This document shows, piece after piece, positions 29,666-38,038 of a stretch of DNA of 64,000 nucleotides. The notes under the pieces were generated by a model, which did not search any database, was not told the DNA's origin, and was given only the letters and a program-made list of their open reading frames with translations. Position 1 is the first letter of the stretch; each line of letters opens with the position of its first letter. Source of the DNA: Arthrobacter sp. B3I4. GTDB lineage: Bacteria > Actinomycetota > Actinomycetes > Actinomycetales > Micrococcaceae. A program made the translations under genes and the position numbers. The stretch spans positions 434,001-498,000 of the forward strand of contig NZ_JAUSYK010000001.1 in NCBI RefSeq assembly GCF_030816855.1. The letters run 5' to 3'.

Positions 29666-29826
29666 TCTCGCGGGGAGCGCCGGGTGCCCCCTGGCGACGG
29701 CACGAAGGCGCTGCAGCTCCGCCCCTACTGCGCGACCGCGGGCGGGTCGGAGCTCTTGTTGATTGTGGAACCCGTGTGGTCAGGATCACCCCGGGGGCCT
29801 GCAGATCGAGGCAGGAAATCGGCGGT

Positions 29827-30439
29827 TCAGCGGACCCGCTCCGCGCGGCCAAACCGGGAGCGCGCTCCGGAGCTGAGGTGGATCAGCACGGGTGTGCGCC
29901 GGCCGACAACGGCATCCAATGCCTCCACGAGCGCCGATATCTCCGCGGCCAGGGAATGCGGGGCAACTCCCTGGCGGGGCTGGACCCGGATCCGCAGGGG
30001 CGGGTTCACCTTTGATCTCATACGTAGTGACCGTGGCGCCCGCCAGATCGGGCCGGTCCGCGAGCGCGGCCCGCAATGCCTGCTCCGCGACGCCTCCGCC
30101 GATTCGGACATCCCCGGGTGTTCCGCCGGCGTCCTCTTCGGCGGCGAGCAGGTTCGCACGGCCTTTGCCTTGCTGGGCCAGCCACGCCACCATGGCGCCG
30201 ATAACCGCCAGCAGCAGGACGGCCATCACGATCCACAGCCAGCTCTCCGGCCGTCCGGGAAAGCGGGTGCTGTCGAAGAAGGACCGGAGGTTGCTCCAGA
30301 CTCCGGCGGACCAGCCCTGCCACCAGGTCGCGGCGGCCGGCACTGTCGCCAGCAGGACCAGCAACAGCCCGACGGTCAGCAGCTTCGCGCCGAGGATACC
30401 GATCAGGATCCGGTTAAGCAGCCGGGGGGTGCCGTTCAT
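29827..30439 (-). pseudogene. amaP: amaP-like membrane anchor of Asp23, with an apparent one-base frameshift
   Basis: The N-terminal frame from 30439 encodes two membrane spans (residues 10-35 and 68-88) and a soluble part ending ...ATVTTYEIK. Homology then continues in the next frame with VNPPLRIRVQPRQGVAP and the family-typical end RTPVLIHLSSGARSRFGRAERVR, stopping at 29827. Removing one A from the run read as TTT at 30011-30013 on the plus strand joins them into one 203-residue protein. If the base is real, the first frame runs on to 29786 with unrelated sequence. The start overlaps the preceding gene by ATGA. It should anchor Asp23 proteins to the membrane. Confidence 0.8.
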
Positions 30440-31122
30440 GCGCCGATCACCCCCGAGGCGGCCACGTTGACGCGCACTTCGGGCATGGGTGTCAGGCCCA
30501 TTTCGCGCAATTCCGCCTCCACCGCAGCCTGCACGTCCGCTGCGCGGAGCGGCACACCGGAGGTCGGCCGGACGTTGACCTGCACCTGGTTTCTGGACAC
30601 TACGACCATCACTTGTTCCTGCGTCACGTTGGCTGCCAGCCGCCCGCGGCGGGCCAGGGCGGAAGCGATCACCTCGTCATCGACAACGACGGCGGCCCTC
30701 GGATCGGCGAGCACATGCCGGGCCCGGCGGCCCGGCAGCACCGCGCTGAGGAAGAAGAACAGACCCGCCACGAAAAGGACGACTCCAATGACCCCGAGCA
30801 GCAGCGGTGGAACTCCCGCCGGAAGGGCGGTGATCCGGTCCGCCGCGGTCTGCGGGTCGATCAGCCAGGGTGGCTGTCCGACGGCGCGTACTGCGGTCTC
30901 CAGCAGCGCGTAGGCGCACACCGCGATGACGAGGATTGCGGCAATAACGGATGCCGGAGCCCGGGAGGCGGTGGTTTCCCTGACCAGGACCCGTTCCATC
31001 ACCGCCGCATCGCTGCTCGAAGGCTCGGACCCGGAAGCCCGGGGAAGTCGGGGTGGACGTCCCGGCAGCGGGGCATCGCCGGGGTGCGGATCGTCGGCGT
31101 GGCGTTCGACGGCGTGGCTCAA
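30436..31122 (-). CDS. DUF6286-type membrane protein of the Asp23 operon
   Basis: 228 residues. A Pro-rich cytosolic N-terminus is followed by two membrane spans (about 59-80 and 107-128), then a soluble domain with alternating strands (EQVMVVVSRNQVQVNVRPTSG). That tail resembles the AmaP/Asp23 small domain. The start is TTG overlapping the previous stop (TTGA); a downstream ATG at residue 41 is an alternative. It is part of a five-gene coupled operon for envelope stress or membrane organisation; the precise role is unknown. Confidence 0.75.
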   Translation of the reverse strand: MSHAVERHADDPHPGDAPLPGRPPRLPRASGSEPSSSDAAVMERVLVRETTASRAPASVIAAILVIAVCAYALLETAVRAVGQPPWLIDPQTAADRITALPAGVPPLLLGVIGVVLFVAGLFFFLSAVLPGRRARHVLADPRAAVVVDDEVIASALARRGRLAANVTQEQVMVVVSRNQVQVNVRPTSGVPLRAADVQAAVEAELREMGLTPMPEVRVNVAASGVIGA

Positions 31123-31487
31123 CGAACCCGCCCTCCTTCACTGACGGTGGCGCCGCTGATGCGGATGTCGACCCGGCTAAGTTCGGCGCCGCTAATCTCA
31201 GTGACGCGGCGCAGGATCTGCTCCTTCGCGGCCACCGCCCGGTCCCAGATGGGGCCGCCGAAGGCCGCCACACGTCCTGGGTCCCGGAGCACGGCGGTGA
31301 GTGGAGGGACGGCGATTGGCATGACCAGCGACAGAGCCAGCAGACCGTCGTCGTCGGCCCAGTCCGCACGCACGTCCTGGGGCGAAACGCCGAGTGCCTC
31401 TGCGGCTGCGGCGCGGGCGACACTGGTGAGGGCCTGGGTGCCGATCCGGTTGTGCCCGGCCAGCAAGCGCCCGGTGGCCAGGCTCAT
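31119..31487 (-). CDS. Small Asp23-related protein
   Basis: 122 residues, soluble. The pattern of a helix followed by LLALSLVMPIAVPP and a late SRVDIRISGATVSEGGRVR strand resembles a diverged Asp23/alkaline-shock domain. ATGA overlap with the upstream DUF2273-like gene and overlap with the downstream gene place it firmly in the operon. Likely a partner of the main Asp23 protein; inferred. Confidence 0.65.
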   Translation of the reverse strand: MSLATGRLLAGHNRIGTQALTSVARAAAAEALGVSPQDVRADWADDDGLLALSLVMPIAVPPLTAVLRDPGRVAAFGGPIWDRAVAAKEQILRRVTEISGAELSRVDIRISGATVSEGGRVR

Positions 31488-31675
31488 GATGAGGAACGCC
31501 GGCCCGTGATGGCGTCGATGACGCTGCGCAGGTCAAGTTTCCCTTCCGCCGCGCGGCCCAGCAGTGCTCCGATGGCCATGAACAGCAGTGAGCCCAGAAA
31601 ACCCCAGAGACCAAAGGAGAAGGACATGAAGGCAAGGAAGGCCCCGGCGGCGACGCCGGCCACGGTGGGGGTCAC
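31484..31675 (-). CDS. DUF2273-like small membrane protein
   Basis: 63 residues with two close hydrophobic spans (residues 6-25 and 25-45) and a basic tail DLRSVIDAITGRRSSS. Small DUF2273 proteins are regular companions of Asp23 and AmaP. GTG start overlapping the Asp23 stop (GTGA). Confidence 0.75.
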   Translation of the reverse strand: MTPTVAGVAAGAFLAFMSFSFGLWGFLGSLLFMAIGALLGRAAEGKLDLRSVIDAITGRRSSS

Positions 31676-32160
31676 TGCAGGACCTCCCGCGCGGGCCGTG
31701 CTTCGGCGGCGGTGGACGGCCTGGCCGGGCCGGGGACGAATACGTCGTGGATCTCGATGTTGACTTCAATCACCTGGAGACCGACGAGCTCTTCCACGGC
31801 GGCGTAAACGGCGGCACGGATCTGGTCCGCCAAGGGATGCAGGGGCGTGCCGTAGAGCGCCACGAGGTCGATGTCCACGGCCACCTGCGTCTCACCGACC
31901 TCGGCCCGGACCCCGGTGGCGTGGTCAAGGCTGCCGACGGCGTCGCGGATCGCTCCCAGGGCGCGGGAGGGGGCGGAGCCGAGGGAATAAACGCCGGGAA
32001 CTGCGCGGGCCGCGATGCCGGCGACCTTCGCGACGGCCGCCTCGGATATCACGGTTCGGCCGGTTGCCACCGGTAGCACAACGGGCGCCCCTGCTGTCGG
32101 TAAAGCCGGAGATGCTCCCACCGGCGGGCCGGCTGTCGGCTGAGAATTCGGATATTCCAT
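31672..32160 (-). CDS. Asp23/Gls24 envelope stress response protein
   Basis: 162 residues from ATG 32160, chosen because GGGGGAG lies six bases before it; an ATG 27 bases upstream has no site. After a Pro/Ala-rich leader, the Asp23 domain runs from GRTVISEAAVAKVAGIAARAV to VIEVNIEIHDVFV. Asp23 proteins form membrane-associated assemblies anchored by AmaP and respond to envelope stress. First gene of the five-gene operon ending with amaP. Confidence 0.9.
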   Translation of the reverse strand: MEYPNSQPTAGPPVGASPALPTAGAPVVLPVATGRTVISEAAVAKVAGIAARAVPGVYSLGSAPSRALGAIRDAVGSLDHATGVRAEVGETQVAVDIDLVALYGTPLHPLADQIRAAVYAAVEELVGLQVIEVNIEIHDVFVPGPARPSTAAEARPAREVLQ

Positions 32161-32276
32161 CTGGCACTCCCCCTTCTTTGACTCCACCCTAAACCTTGGG
32201 GACGACAGTCGCGCCGGATGCGCGCTTGGCTATCTTTCAAACCCAGACGCCGCAGGGAATAGGAGCCCTCGCCACC

Positions 32277-33314
32277 ATGTTGGTTTCTGGTGTGAAGAGC
32301 ATCGGATTCCTGTCCTTTGGCCATTGGACCGACCACCCCGAGTCGGGCACGCGCAGCGCGTCCGACGCGCTGCTGCAGGCCATCGACCTCGCCGTCGCGG
32401 CCGAGGAGCTGGGGGCGGACGGCGCCTACTTCCGCGTCCACCACTTCGCACAGCAGTACGCCTCCCCCTTCCCGCTGCTCGCTGCCATCGGGGCCCGGAC
32501 CAGCCGCATCGAGATCGGTACCGGGGTGATCGACATGCGCTACGAGAACCCGCTCTACATGGCGGAGGACGCTGGCGCGGCCGATCTGATCTCGGGGGGC
32601 CGGCTTCAGCTCGGCATCAGCAGGGGTTCACCCGAACAGGTCATCGACGGGTGGCGCCACTTCGGCTTCGCCCCCGCTGAGGGCGAGTCCGACGCCGACA
32701 TGGGCCGCAGGCATACCGAGCGTTTGCTTGAGGTGCTGACCGGTGAGGGTTTCGCGGCGCCGAGCCCGCGTCCGATGTTCCCGAACCCTCCGGGGCTGCT
32801 GCGCATTGAACCGTACTCGGCGGGCCTGCGTGAGCGCATTTGGTGGGGTTCGGGTTCGAACGCCACGGCCGTCTGGGCGGCGAAGCTCGGCATGAACCTG
32901 CAAAGTTCCACGCTCAAGGACGACGAGAGCGGCAAGCCCTTCCATGTCCAGCAGGCCGAGCAGATCGAGCTCTACCGGCAGGCCTGGAAGGAGGCGGGGC
33001 ACGAGCGGGAGCCACGCGTCTCGGTCAGCCGCAGCATCTTCGCGCTGACGGAGGAGCGTGACTGGCAATACTTCGGCCGGGACCGCCGCAGCTCTGACCA
33101 GGTGGGCTACATCGACGAGAAAACGCGCGCGGTCTTTGGCCGGTCCTACGCGGGTGCCCCGGACGAGCTGGCCGCCAAGCTGGCCGAAGATGAGGCGATC
33201 GCGGCGGCAGATACCTTGCTGCTCACGGTCCCTAACCAGCTGGGTGTGGATTACAACGCCCACGTCATTGAGGCGGTCCTGACGCAGGTAGCGCCCCAGC
33301 TCGGCTGGCGCTGA
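32277..33314 (+). CDS. LLM-class flavin-dependent oxidoreductase
   Basis: A 345-residue luciferase-like TIM-barrel protein. Family segments are AVAAEELGADGAYFRVHHF, IGTGVIDMRYENPLYMAEDAGAADLISGGRLQLGISRG and WWGSGSNATAVWAAKLG. ATG 32277 follows AGGAG; an upstream extension lacks a site. Uses FMNH2 or F420; the substrate is unknown. Monocistronic and divergent from the asp23 operon. Confidence 0.87.
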   Translation: MLVSGVKSIGFLSFGHWTDHPESGTRSASDALLQAIDLAVAAEELGADGAYFRVHHFAQQYASPFPLLAAIGARTSRIEIGTGVIDMRYENPLYMAEDAGAADLISGGRLQLGISRGSPEQVIDGWRHFGFAPAEGESDADMGRRHTERLLEVLTGEGFAAPSPRPMFPNPPGLLRIEPYSAGLRERIWWGSGSNATAVWAAKLGMNLQSSTLKDDESGKPFHVQQAEQIELYRQAWKEAGHEREPRVSVSRSIFALTEERDWQYFGRDRRSSDQVGYIDEKTRAVFGRSYAGAPDELAAKLAEDEAIAAADTLLLTVPNQLGVDYNAHVIEAVLTQVAPQLGWR

Positions 33315-33353
33315 CTGCTCAGCGAGCCCGGCAATGGTCGGGGTGGGTGCCCG

Positions 33354-33836
33354 TCATGCAGCAGAGGATTCGGCGATCCGCTTTATCGCGGCGAGAGTTT
33401 TGGGGATACCGTCGAGGGCCTGCTGCGTGCGGTCTCTGATTTGAAGTTTCGCCTTGTCACCGAACTTTTCCTCGAACATTGCAATCCCGGCCGGCAGGAA
33501 GTCCCAGGACTCGCTCAGGGTCGTCCCTGCGCCTGCCGGGGTCAGCGTGAAGCCCCAGCGGACGAAGCGGCCGCCCACAACCCACGCGAACTCGCGGCCG
33601 CGGTCGGCGGCCGCCACCTGCGACCGGGTCTCCCAGGACCGGTGCGGGAGTTCATTACGTCCGGTGAACCAGGCCCCGATCTGACCGGCGTCGACGTCAT
33701 TGTCCCACCAGCACGACGTGCAGACCGGACTCCACTCGCCCGTGCGGGTAATATCGGAAACCAGATCGTAGAGCGCTTCGGGTGACGCCTGAACTGTGAC
33801 GGACTCCTGGTGATGGCGGATGCTTGTTTCACTCAT
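33354..33836 (-). CDS. SRPBCC-family protein (polyketide cyclase/dehydrase-like)
   Basis: 160 residues with the START-like fold: VTVQASPEALYDLVSDITRTGEWSP, then WFTGRNELPHRSWETRSQVAAADRGREFAWVVGGRFVRWGFTLTPAGAGTTLSESWDF. It should bind a hydrophobic ligand in its cavity. Convergent with the LLM oxidoreductase gene. No catalytic role can be assigned. Confidence 0.83.
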   Translation of the reverse strand: MSETSIRHHQESVTVQASPEALYDLVSDITRTGEWSPVCTSCWWDNDVDAGQIGAWFTGRNELPHRSWETRSQVAAADRGREFAWVVGGRFVRWGFTLTPAGAGTTLSESWDFLPAGIAMFEEKFGDKAKLQIRDRTQQALDGIPKTLAAIKRIAESSAA

Positions 33837-33881
33837 GGGTCCATCCTCACAGACCGAATCGCCCGCGGGCCTGAGGCAACG

Positions 33882-33926
33882 AAAAAACCCCGCCGTTCCC
33901 GTGTAAAGAATGGGAACTGCGGGGTT
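33882..33926 (-). terminator. Terminator of the tRNA cluster
   Basis: On the minus strand AACCCCGCAGTTCCC pairs with GGGAACGGCGGGGTT (one mismatch) around an 11-base loop, followed by TTTT. It lies six bases after the tRNA-Phe 3' end. Confidence 0.85.
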
Positions 33927-33931
33927 CTAGC

Positions 33932-34007
33932 TGGTGGCTCCGACCGGCGTCGATCCGGTGACCTTTCGATTTTCAGTCGAACGCTCTACCAACTGAGCTA
34001 CAGAGCC
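33932..34007 (-). tRNA. tRNA-Phe (GAA)
   Basis: A 76-base cloverleaf including an encoded CCA end. The anticodon loop CTGAAAA gives GAA. The T-loop GGATCGACGCC region and D-arm AGCTCAGTTGGTAGAGC are standard. Last of three tandem tRNAs on the minus strand. Confidence 0.96.
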
Positions 34008-34055
34008 TAGGTGACGTGTCACCATGACAGCCGGAATCTCTTCTGGCAATCAGAG

Positions 34056-34129
34056 CGACCCTGACGGGACTTGAACCCGCGACCTCCGCCGTGACAGGGC
34101 GGCGCGCTAACCAACTGCGCTACAGGGCC
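34056..34129 (-). tRNA. tRNA-Asp (GTC)
   Basis: A 74-base cloverleaf. Anticodon loop CTGTCAC gives GTC; acceptor stem GGCCCTG/CAGGGTC with discriminator G. CCA is not encoded. D-arm AGCGCAGTTGGTTAGCGC and T-loop GGGTTCAAGTCCC are canonical. Confidence 0.96.
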
Positions 34130-34231
34130 TTGATTTTACTGCTTTTCTTGCTTCCTGCGGTATCGCTACCGCACTTTTTCAAGGGCTCCAGCCTACCAGA
34201 CTTTTTCATCCGGCCTGACCAGTTCCTTGCG

Positions 34232-34304
34232 TACCCCCAACGGGATTCGAACCCGTGCCGCCGCCGTGAAAGGGCGGTGTCCTAGGCCGCTAGACGATGG
34301 GGGC
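34232..34304 (-). tRNA. tRNA-Glu (TTC)
   Basis: A 73-base cloverleaf. Anticodon loop CTTTCAC gives TTC; T-arm ACGGGTTCGAATCCCGT; acceptor GCCCCCA pairs with TGGGGGT through a G-T first pair. CCA is not encoded. First of the three tRNAs, which probably share one transcript (Glu-Asp-Phe). Confidence 0.96.
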
Positions 34305-34392
34305 CAGGACGCCATCCGATGGAACCAACGAGGGCAAAAATTAAGGGCCGAAGCCTGTCGTTTTTGTTCGTTTCGGGTTCCTCCGAACTGGA

Positions 34393-34408
34393 CCTATAAA
34401 ACTATAGG
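34393..34408. promoter_or_regulatory. AT-rich 16-bp palindrome upstream of the tRNA cluster
   Basis: CCTATA-AAAC-TATAGG is a perfect palindrome, unusually AT-rich for this window. On the minus strand it offers TATAGT as a -10 for the tRNA transcript about 90 bases downstream. On the plus strand it precedes the PHP gene. Confidence 0.4.
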
Positions 34409-34495
34409 GCCAACTTCCGGATTCTCCAAAATCCCTTCCACAACCCGGGAATAAGCTCTGGACAAGCGCCGTACCAGTGTGTGGATGATGGTCGG

Positions 34496-35524
34496 ATGGA
34501 CGCCCACGCTGCCCTCAATGAGATCGCTTTCTGGCTCGAACGCGAGCTCGCCACCCCTTTCAAGGTGCAGGCCTTCCGCAAGGCGGCCGACATCATCGCC
34601 GCCCTCCCCGCCGAAGAACTGGCGGCACGGCGACGGGACGGCCGACTGAAACGCATGAAGGGCATCGGTGACCGGACCTTCCAGGTCATCGCCCAGGCCG
34701 TCGACGGCGAGGTCCCCGAGTACCTGGCGACTCTCCGCGAACGCGGCGCCGAACCGCTCGTCGAGGGCGGCCGTGAGCTGCTGGCGAGCCTGCGCGGGGA
34801 CCTGCACATGCACAGCAACTGGTCCGACGGCGGTTCACCGATCGAGGCCATGCTGGACGCCGCCCGCACGCTGGGCCGTGAATACGTCGCCCTGACTGAC
34901 CACTCGCCCACGCTGAAGATCGCGAACGGGTTGACCCCGGAGCGGCTCAATGAGCAACTGGGCCTGCTGCCGGGCATTGAGGCGGCACAGGCCGACGACG
35001 GCCGCCCGCAGCCCCGCCTGCTGGCCGGCATCGAAGTGGACATCCTGGAGGACGGCAAGCTTGACCAGACCCCGGAACTGCTGGACCGCTTGGACATGGT
35101 GGTTGCGAGCGTGCACTCGAAGCTCCGCTCGGACAGCCGGACCATGACCCGCCGGATGCTGGGCGGCATCGAGGACCCGCACACCCGCGTCCTGGGCCAC
35201 TGCACCGGACGGCTGATCACCGGCTCACGCGGGACCCGGCCGCCGTCGGACTTTGACGCCAAGCGTGTCTTTGCGGCGTGTGCGGACAACGATGTAGCCG
35301 TTGAGATCAACGCCCGGCCGGAACGCCAGGACCCGCCGGATGAACTGATTCAGCTGGCCCTCGACGCCGGTTGCCTCTTCAGCATCGACAGTGACGCCCA
35401 TGCCCCCGGCCAGCTCGACTTCCTGCAGTACGGCGCCGAGCGGGCCGCCCGCAACGGCGTCCCTGCAGACCGGATCATCACCACCTGGCCCCTGGACCGA
35501 CTCCTCGAATGGGCCCGCCGCTGA
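34496..35524 (+). CDS. PHP-domain metal-dependent hydrolase with PolX-like N-terminus
   Basis: About 342 residues. The first 80 residues (FKVQAFRKAADIIAALP, then MKGIGDRTFQVIAQAVDG) resemble the helix-hairpin-helix module of PolX-type polymerases. The PHP phosphoesterase domain follows, with metal ligands in DLHMHSNWSDGG, ALTDHSP, GIEVDIL, ASVHSK, LGHCTGRL and SIDSDAH. No polymerase palm is seen. A GTG 15 bases upstream is an alternative start; neither has a clear ribosome site. Function may be DNA repair or histidinol-phosphatase-like; undecided. Confidence 0.83.
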   Translation: MDAHAALNEIAFWLERELATPFKVQAFRKAADIIAALPAEELAARRRDGRLKRMKGIGDRTFQVIAQAVDGEVPEYLATLRERGAEPLVEGGRELLASLRGDLHMHSNWSDGGSPIEAMLDAARTLGREYVALTDHSPTLKIANGLTPERLNEQLGLLPGIEAAQADDGRPQPRLLAGIEVDILEDGKLDQTPELLDRLDMVVASVHSKLRSDSRTMTRRMLGGIEDPHTRVLGHCTGRLITGSRGTRPPSDFDAKRVFAACADNDVAVEINARPERQDPPDELIQLALDAGCLFSIDSDAHAPGQLDFLQYGAERAARNGVPADRIITTWPLDRLLEWARR

Positions 35525-35597
35525 CGCCGGCAGTGTTTTGGCAGCAAACCGACTAGATGTGACCGATTTCCGCGAGCCGGTCAGCCGCCGCACCGGC

Positions 35598-35603
35598 TAG
35601 ATT
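35598..35603 (+). promoter_or_regulatory. Candidate -10 for leaderless DMT transporter mRNA
   Basis: TAGATT ends six bases before ATG 35610, with no Shine-Dalgarno sequence between. Same layout as at 6989, 36609 and 37070. Confidence 0.5.
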
Positions 35604-35609
35604 GGCAGC

Positions 35610-36611
35610 ATGGCAACAACGGCCCAGACGGGCTCCCCCGCAACAAAAACGCCCCTCCGGCCCGGACAAATCAGCGGGCTCGGCATCGCCGCAGTCATCG
35701 TCACTGTCGTACTCTGGGCCTCCGCCTTCGTGGGCATCCGCGCAGTCGGGCCCAGCTTCTCCCCCGGCCCGCTGACCCTGGGCCGGCTCGCCGTGGCGGC
35801 CGTCGCCCTGGGGCTCGTGGTGCTGCCCAAGTTCCGCGCAGCGAGCCTCCCCCGGGGCCGCGAGTGGTGGCCCATCCTGGCCTATGGCGTGATGTGGTTC
35901 GGCGGCTACAACGTCGCGCTGAACGCCGCCGAACATCTGCTCGACGCCGGCACCGCAGCGCTGCTGATCAACGTCAACCCCATCCTCGTCGCCGTGATGG
36001 CCGGCATCATCCTCAAGGAGGGCTTCCCGCGCTGGCTGATCATCGGGAGCCTGGTGGCGTTCAGCGGCGTCGCCGTCATTGCGCTCGGCTCCGGCCAGCG
36101 GTCACCGGCCGACGTAGCCGGCGTGCTGCTCTGCCTACTCGCCGCCGCCCTCGCAGCGGTGAGCGTCATCGTGCAGAAACCGGTGCTCCGCAAACTTCCC
36201 GCCGCGCAGGCCACCTGGTTCGGCATCCTCGTGGGCACGCTGTGCTGCCTGCCCTTCAGCGGCCAGCTGGTCACCGAACTGCAGGCAGCCCCGCTGCCCG
36301 CAACGCTGGGACTGGTCTACCTCGGCGTCTTCCCCACCGCCATCGCGTTCACCACGTGGGCTTACGCCCTCTCGCTGATCGACGCCGGACGGCTCGCCGC
36401 CACCACGTACCTGGTGCCGGGCACCACGATCCTGATTTCCTGGCTGCTGCTTGGCGAGATCCCCACCATCTGGGGCCTGGTCGGCGGGGTCATCTGCCTC
36501 GCCGGCGTCGCGCTGACCCGGCGTGGATCAGGCTCCCGCTCCGGCTCCCGGCCAAGGAAGGCATCGAAGCAAAGCTCGGTATCGGGCACCCCCCCAGAGC
36601 CCGGGGCATAG
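35610..36611 (+). CDS. EamA/DMT-superfamily transporter
   Basis: 333 residues with about ten membrane spans in two EamA repeats; the second begins near LLCLLAAALAAVSVIVQKPVLRKL. A hydrophilic basic tail (RRGSGSRSGSRPRKASKQSS) ends the protein. Members export amino acids, metabolites or drugs; the substrate is not predictable. Leaderless start at ATG 35610. Confidence 0.87.
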   Translation: MATTAQTGSPATKTPLRPGQISGLGIAAVIVTVVLWASAFVGIRAVGPSFSPGPLTLGRLAVAAVALGLVVLPKFRAASLPRGREWWPILAYGVMWFGGYNVALNAAEHLLDAGTAALLINVNPILVAVMAGIILKEGFPRWLIIGSLVAFSGVAVIALGSGQRSPADVAGVLLCLLAAALAAVSVIVQKPVLRKLPAAQATWFGILVGTLCCLPFSGQLVTELQAAPLPATLGLVYLGVFPTAIAFTTWAYALSLIDAGRLAATTYLVPGTTILISWLLLGEIPTIWGLVGGVICLAGVALTRRGSGSRSGSRPRKASKQSSVSGTPPEPGA

Positions 36612-36614
36612 AGT
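36609..36614 (+). promoter_or_regulatory. Candidate -10 overlapping the upstream stop codon
   Basis: TAGAGT overlaps the TAG stop of the DMT gene and ends six bases before ATG 36621. This leaderless arrangement supports 36621 as the true start of the metallopeptidase gene. Confidence 0.5.
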
Positions 36615-36620
36615 TTGCCT

Positions 36621-37053
36621 ATGCCCGCCTCCCGGCCTGCCGATCGTGCCAAGCGGAAACGACGACGGCGCGGCCCCCGGCGGCCCCTTTCCGATGTCCG
36701 AGGACGAGTTCGAAGCCGCGGTGGGGGATGCGCTGGCCCGGATCCCGCAGGAACTGGCCAACACGATGAACAACGTGGCCGTCTTTATCGAGGACGACTA
36801 CATTCCGCAGCCCGACGAGGACCCGGACACCGTGCTGCTGGGCCTGTACGAGGGCGTGCCGCTGACCGAGCGGGATTCATGGTGGGACGCCGGCTCGCTG
36901 CCGGACCGGATCACCATCTACCGGAAACCGATCCTGGACCTCTGCGCGTCGCGCGAGGACGTGGTCGAGGAGGTAACAGTCACGGTGGTGCACGAGATCG
37001 CCCACCACTTCGGTATCAGCGACGATCGGCTGCACGAACTCGGCTGGGGCTAG
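36621..37053 (+). pseudogene. Zincin-like metallopeptidase, probable one-base frameshift near the N-terminus
   Basis: The main frame, open from before ATG 36694 to 37053, shows the zinc motif HEIAHHFGI followed by DDRLHELGWG, the signature of a small actinobacterial metallopeptidase family. A basic N-terminus, MPASRPADRAKRKRRRRGP, is encoded from ATG 36621 in another frame and has a leaderless -10 at the right distance. Removing one C from the five-C run at 36674-36678 joins both into a 143-residue protein. Otherwise translation would have to start at ATG 36694, which has no ribosome site, giving 119 residues with the active site intact. Confidence 0.7.
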
Positions 37054-37082
37054 CGCGCCGGGGTGCGACTAGCCTTGGAAGC

Positions 37083-38003
37083 ATGGGACACGACCACTCG
37101 CACGGCATCACGGCCACGGGCACCGCGCGGCACCGCAAACGCCTGATCGCCGTCCTTGGTATCACCTTGGCAGTGGTTCTGATCCAGGTCGCGGGCGCCG
37201 CCATCTCCGGGTCGTTGGCCCTGCTGGCGGACGCCGGGCACATGCTCTCCGACGCCGCCGGTGTCTTCATCGCCCTGCTGGCCGCCTGGATCGCGGCCCG
37301 GCCGGCGAGCGATGCCAGGACTTACGGCTACCAGCGGGCGGAGGTCCTGGCCGCGCTGGCCAACGCCCTGGTCCTGATCGTCATTTCCGTCGTCATCTTC
37401 ACCGAGGCCGTCCGCCGGTTCGGCTCCGCCCCCGAGGTGCACACGGACGTGATGCTCTTCGCCGCCATCCTCGGCGCGGTCGCCAACCTCGTTTCACTGC
37501 TGATCCTGCGCGGGGCCCAGAAGGAAAGCCTCAACGTCCGCGGCGCCTATCTCGAAGTCCTTGGCGACCTGCTGGGATCCTTCGCCGTGATTGCCGCCGC
37601 CATCGTCATCATGGCCACCGGCTACCAGGCCGCGGACACCATCGCCTCGATGCTGATCGCACTGATGATCCTGCCGCGGGCCTGGCACCTGCTGCGCGAC
37701 GTCGTCGACGTGCTCCTCGAGGCCACCCCCAAGGGCGTGGACGTCCAGATGATCCGCGAACACATTCTGGCCGTGGACGGCGTCGTCTCCGTCCACGACA
37801 TCCACATCTGGACGATCACCTCCGGCGTGCCGGTGTTCTCGGCCCACGTGGTGGTGGAGGACGCGGCGATGGGCGCCCGCGGGGCAGACAGGGTGCTGGA
37901 CAAACTGGTCACCTGCCTCGGGTCGCACTTTGACACCGAACACTGCACGTTCCAGCTCGAGCCGGCCACCCACGCGGAGCACGAGGCCCACCAGCACGCT
38001 TGA
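37083..38003 (+). CDS. Cation diffusion facilitator (Zn/Cd/Co efflux)
   Basis: 306 residues: a His-rich N-terminus (MGHDHSHGI), six membrane spans and a cytosolic metal-sensing C-domain ending in a second His-rich tail (HAEHEAHQHA). Site A has the HxxxD of LADAGHMLSDA; the TM5 site reads YLEVLGDLLGS with Glu where many Zn transporters have His. TAGCCT at 37070-37075 stands seven bases before the ATG, giving a leaderless transcript. Exports divalent metal by proton antiport; metal choice is inferred. Confidence 0.9.
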   Translation: MGHDHSHGITATGTARHRKRLIAVLGITLAVVLIQVAGAAISGSLALLADAGHMLSDAAGVFIALLAAWIAARPASDARTYGYQRAEVLAALANALVLIVISVVIFTEAVRRFGSAPEVHTDVMLFAAILGAVANLVSLLILRGAQKESLNVRGAYLEVLGDLLGSFAVIAAAIVIMATGYQAADTIASMLIALMILPRAWHLLRDVVDVLLEATPKGVDVQMIREHILAVDGVVSVHDIHIWTITSGVPVFSAHVVVEDAAMGARGADRVLDKLVTCLGSHFDTEHCTFQLEPATHAEHEAHQHA

Positions 38004-38038
38004 CGCGCCGCTCCCGGTCTGGCAGCGTCCGGAACGTC

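Noticed and set aside
29252..30913. 553-codon plus-strand frame over the binding-protein promoter and the Asp23 operon
   Set aside because: Low-complexity, motif-free translation spanning operator and genes on the other strand; a composition artefact.
34140..34231. Possible fourth tRNA between tRNA-Asp and tRNA-Glu
   Set aside because: No cloverleaf, T-loop or acceptor pairing is present.
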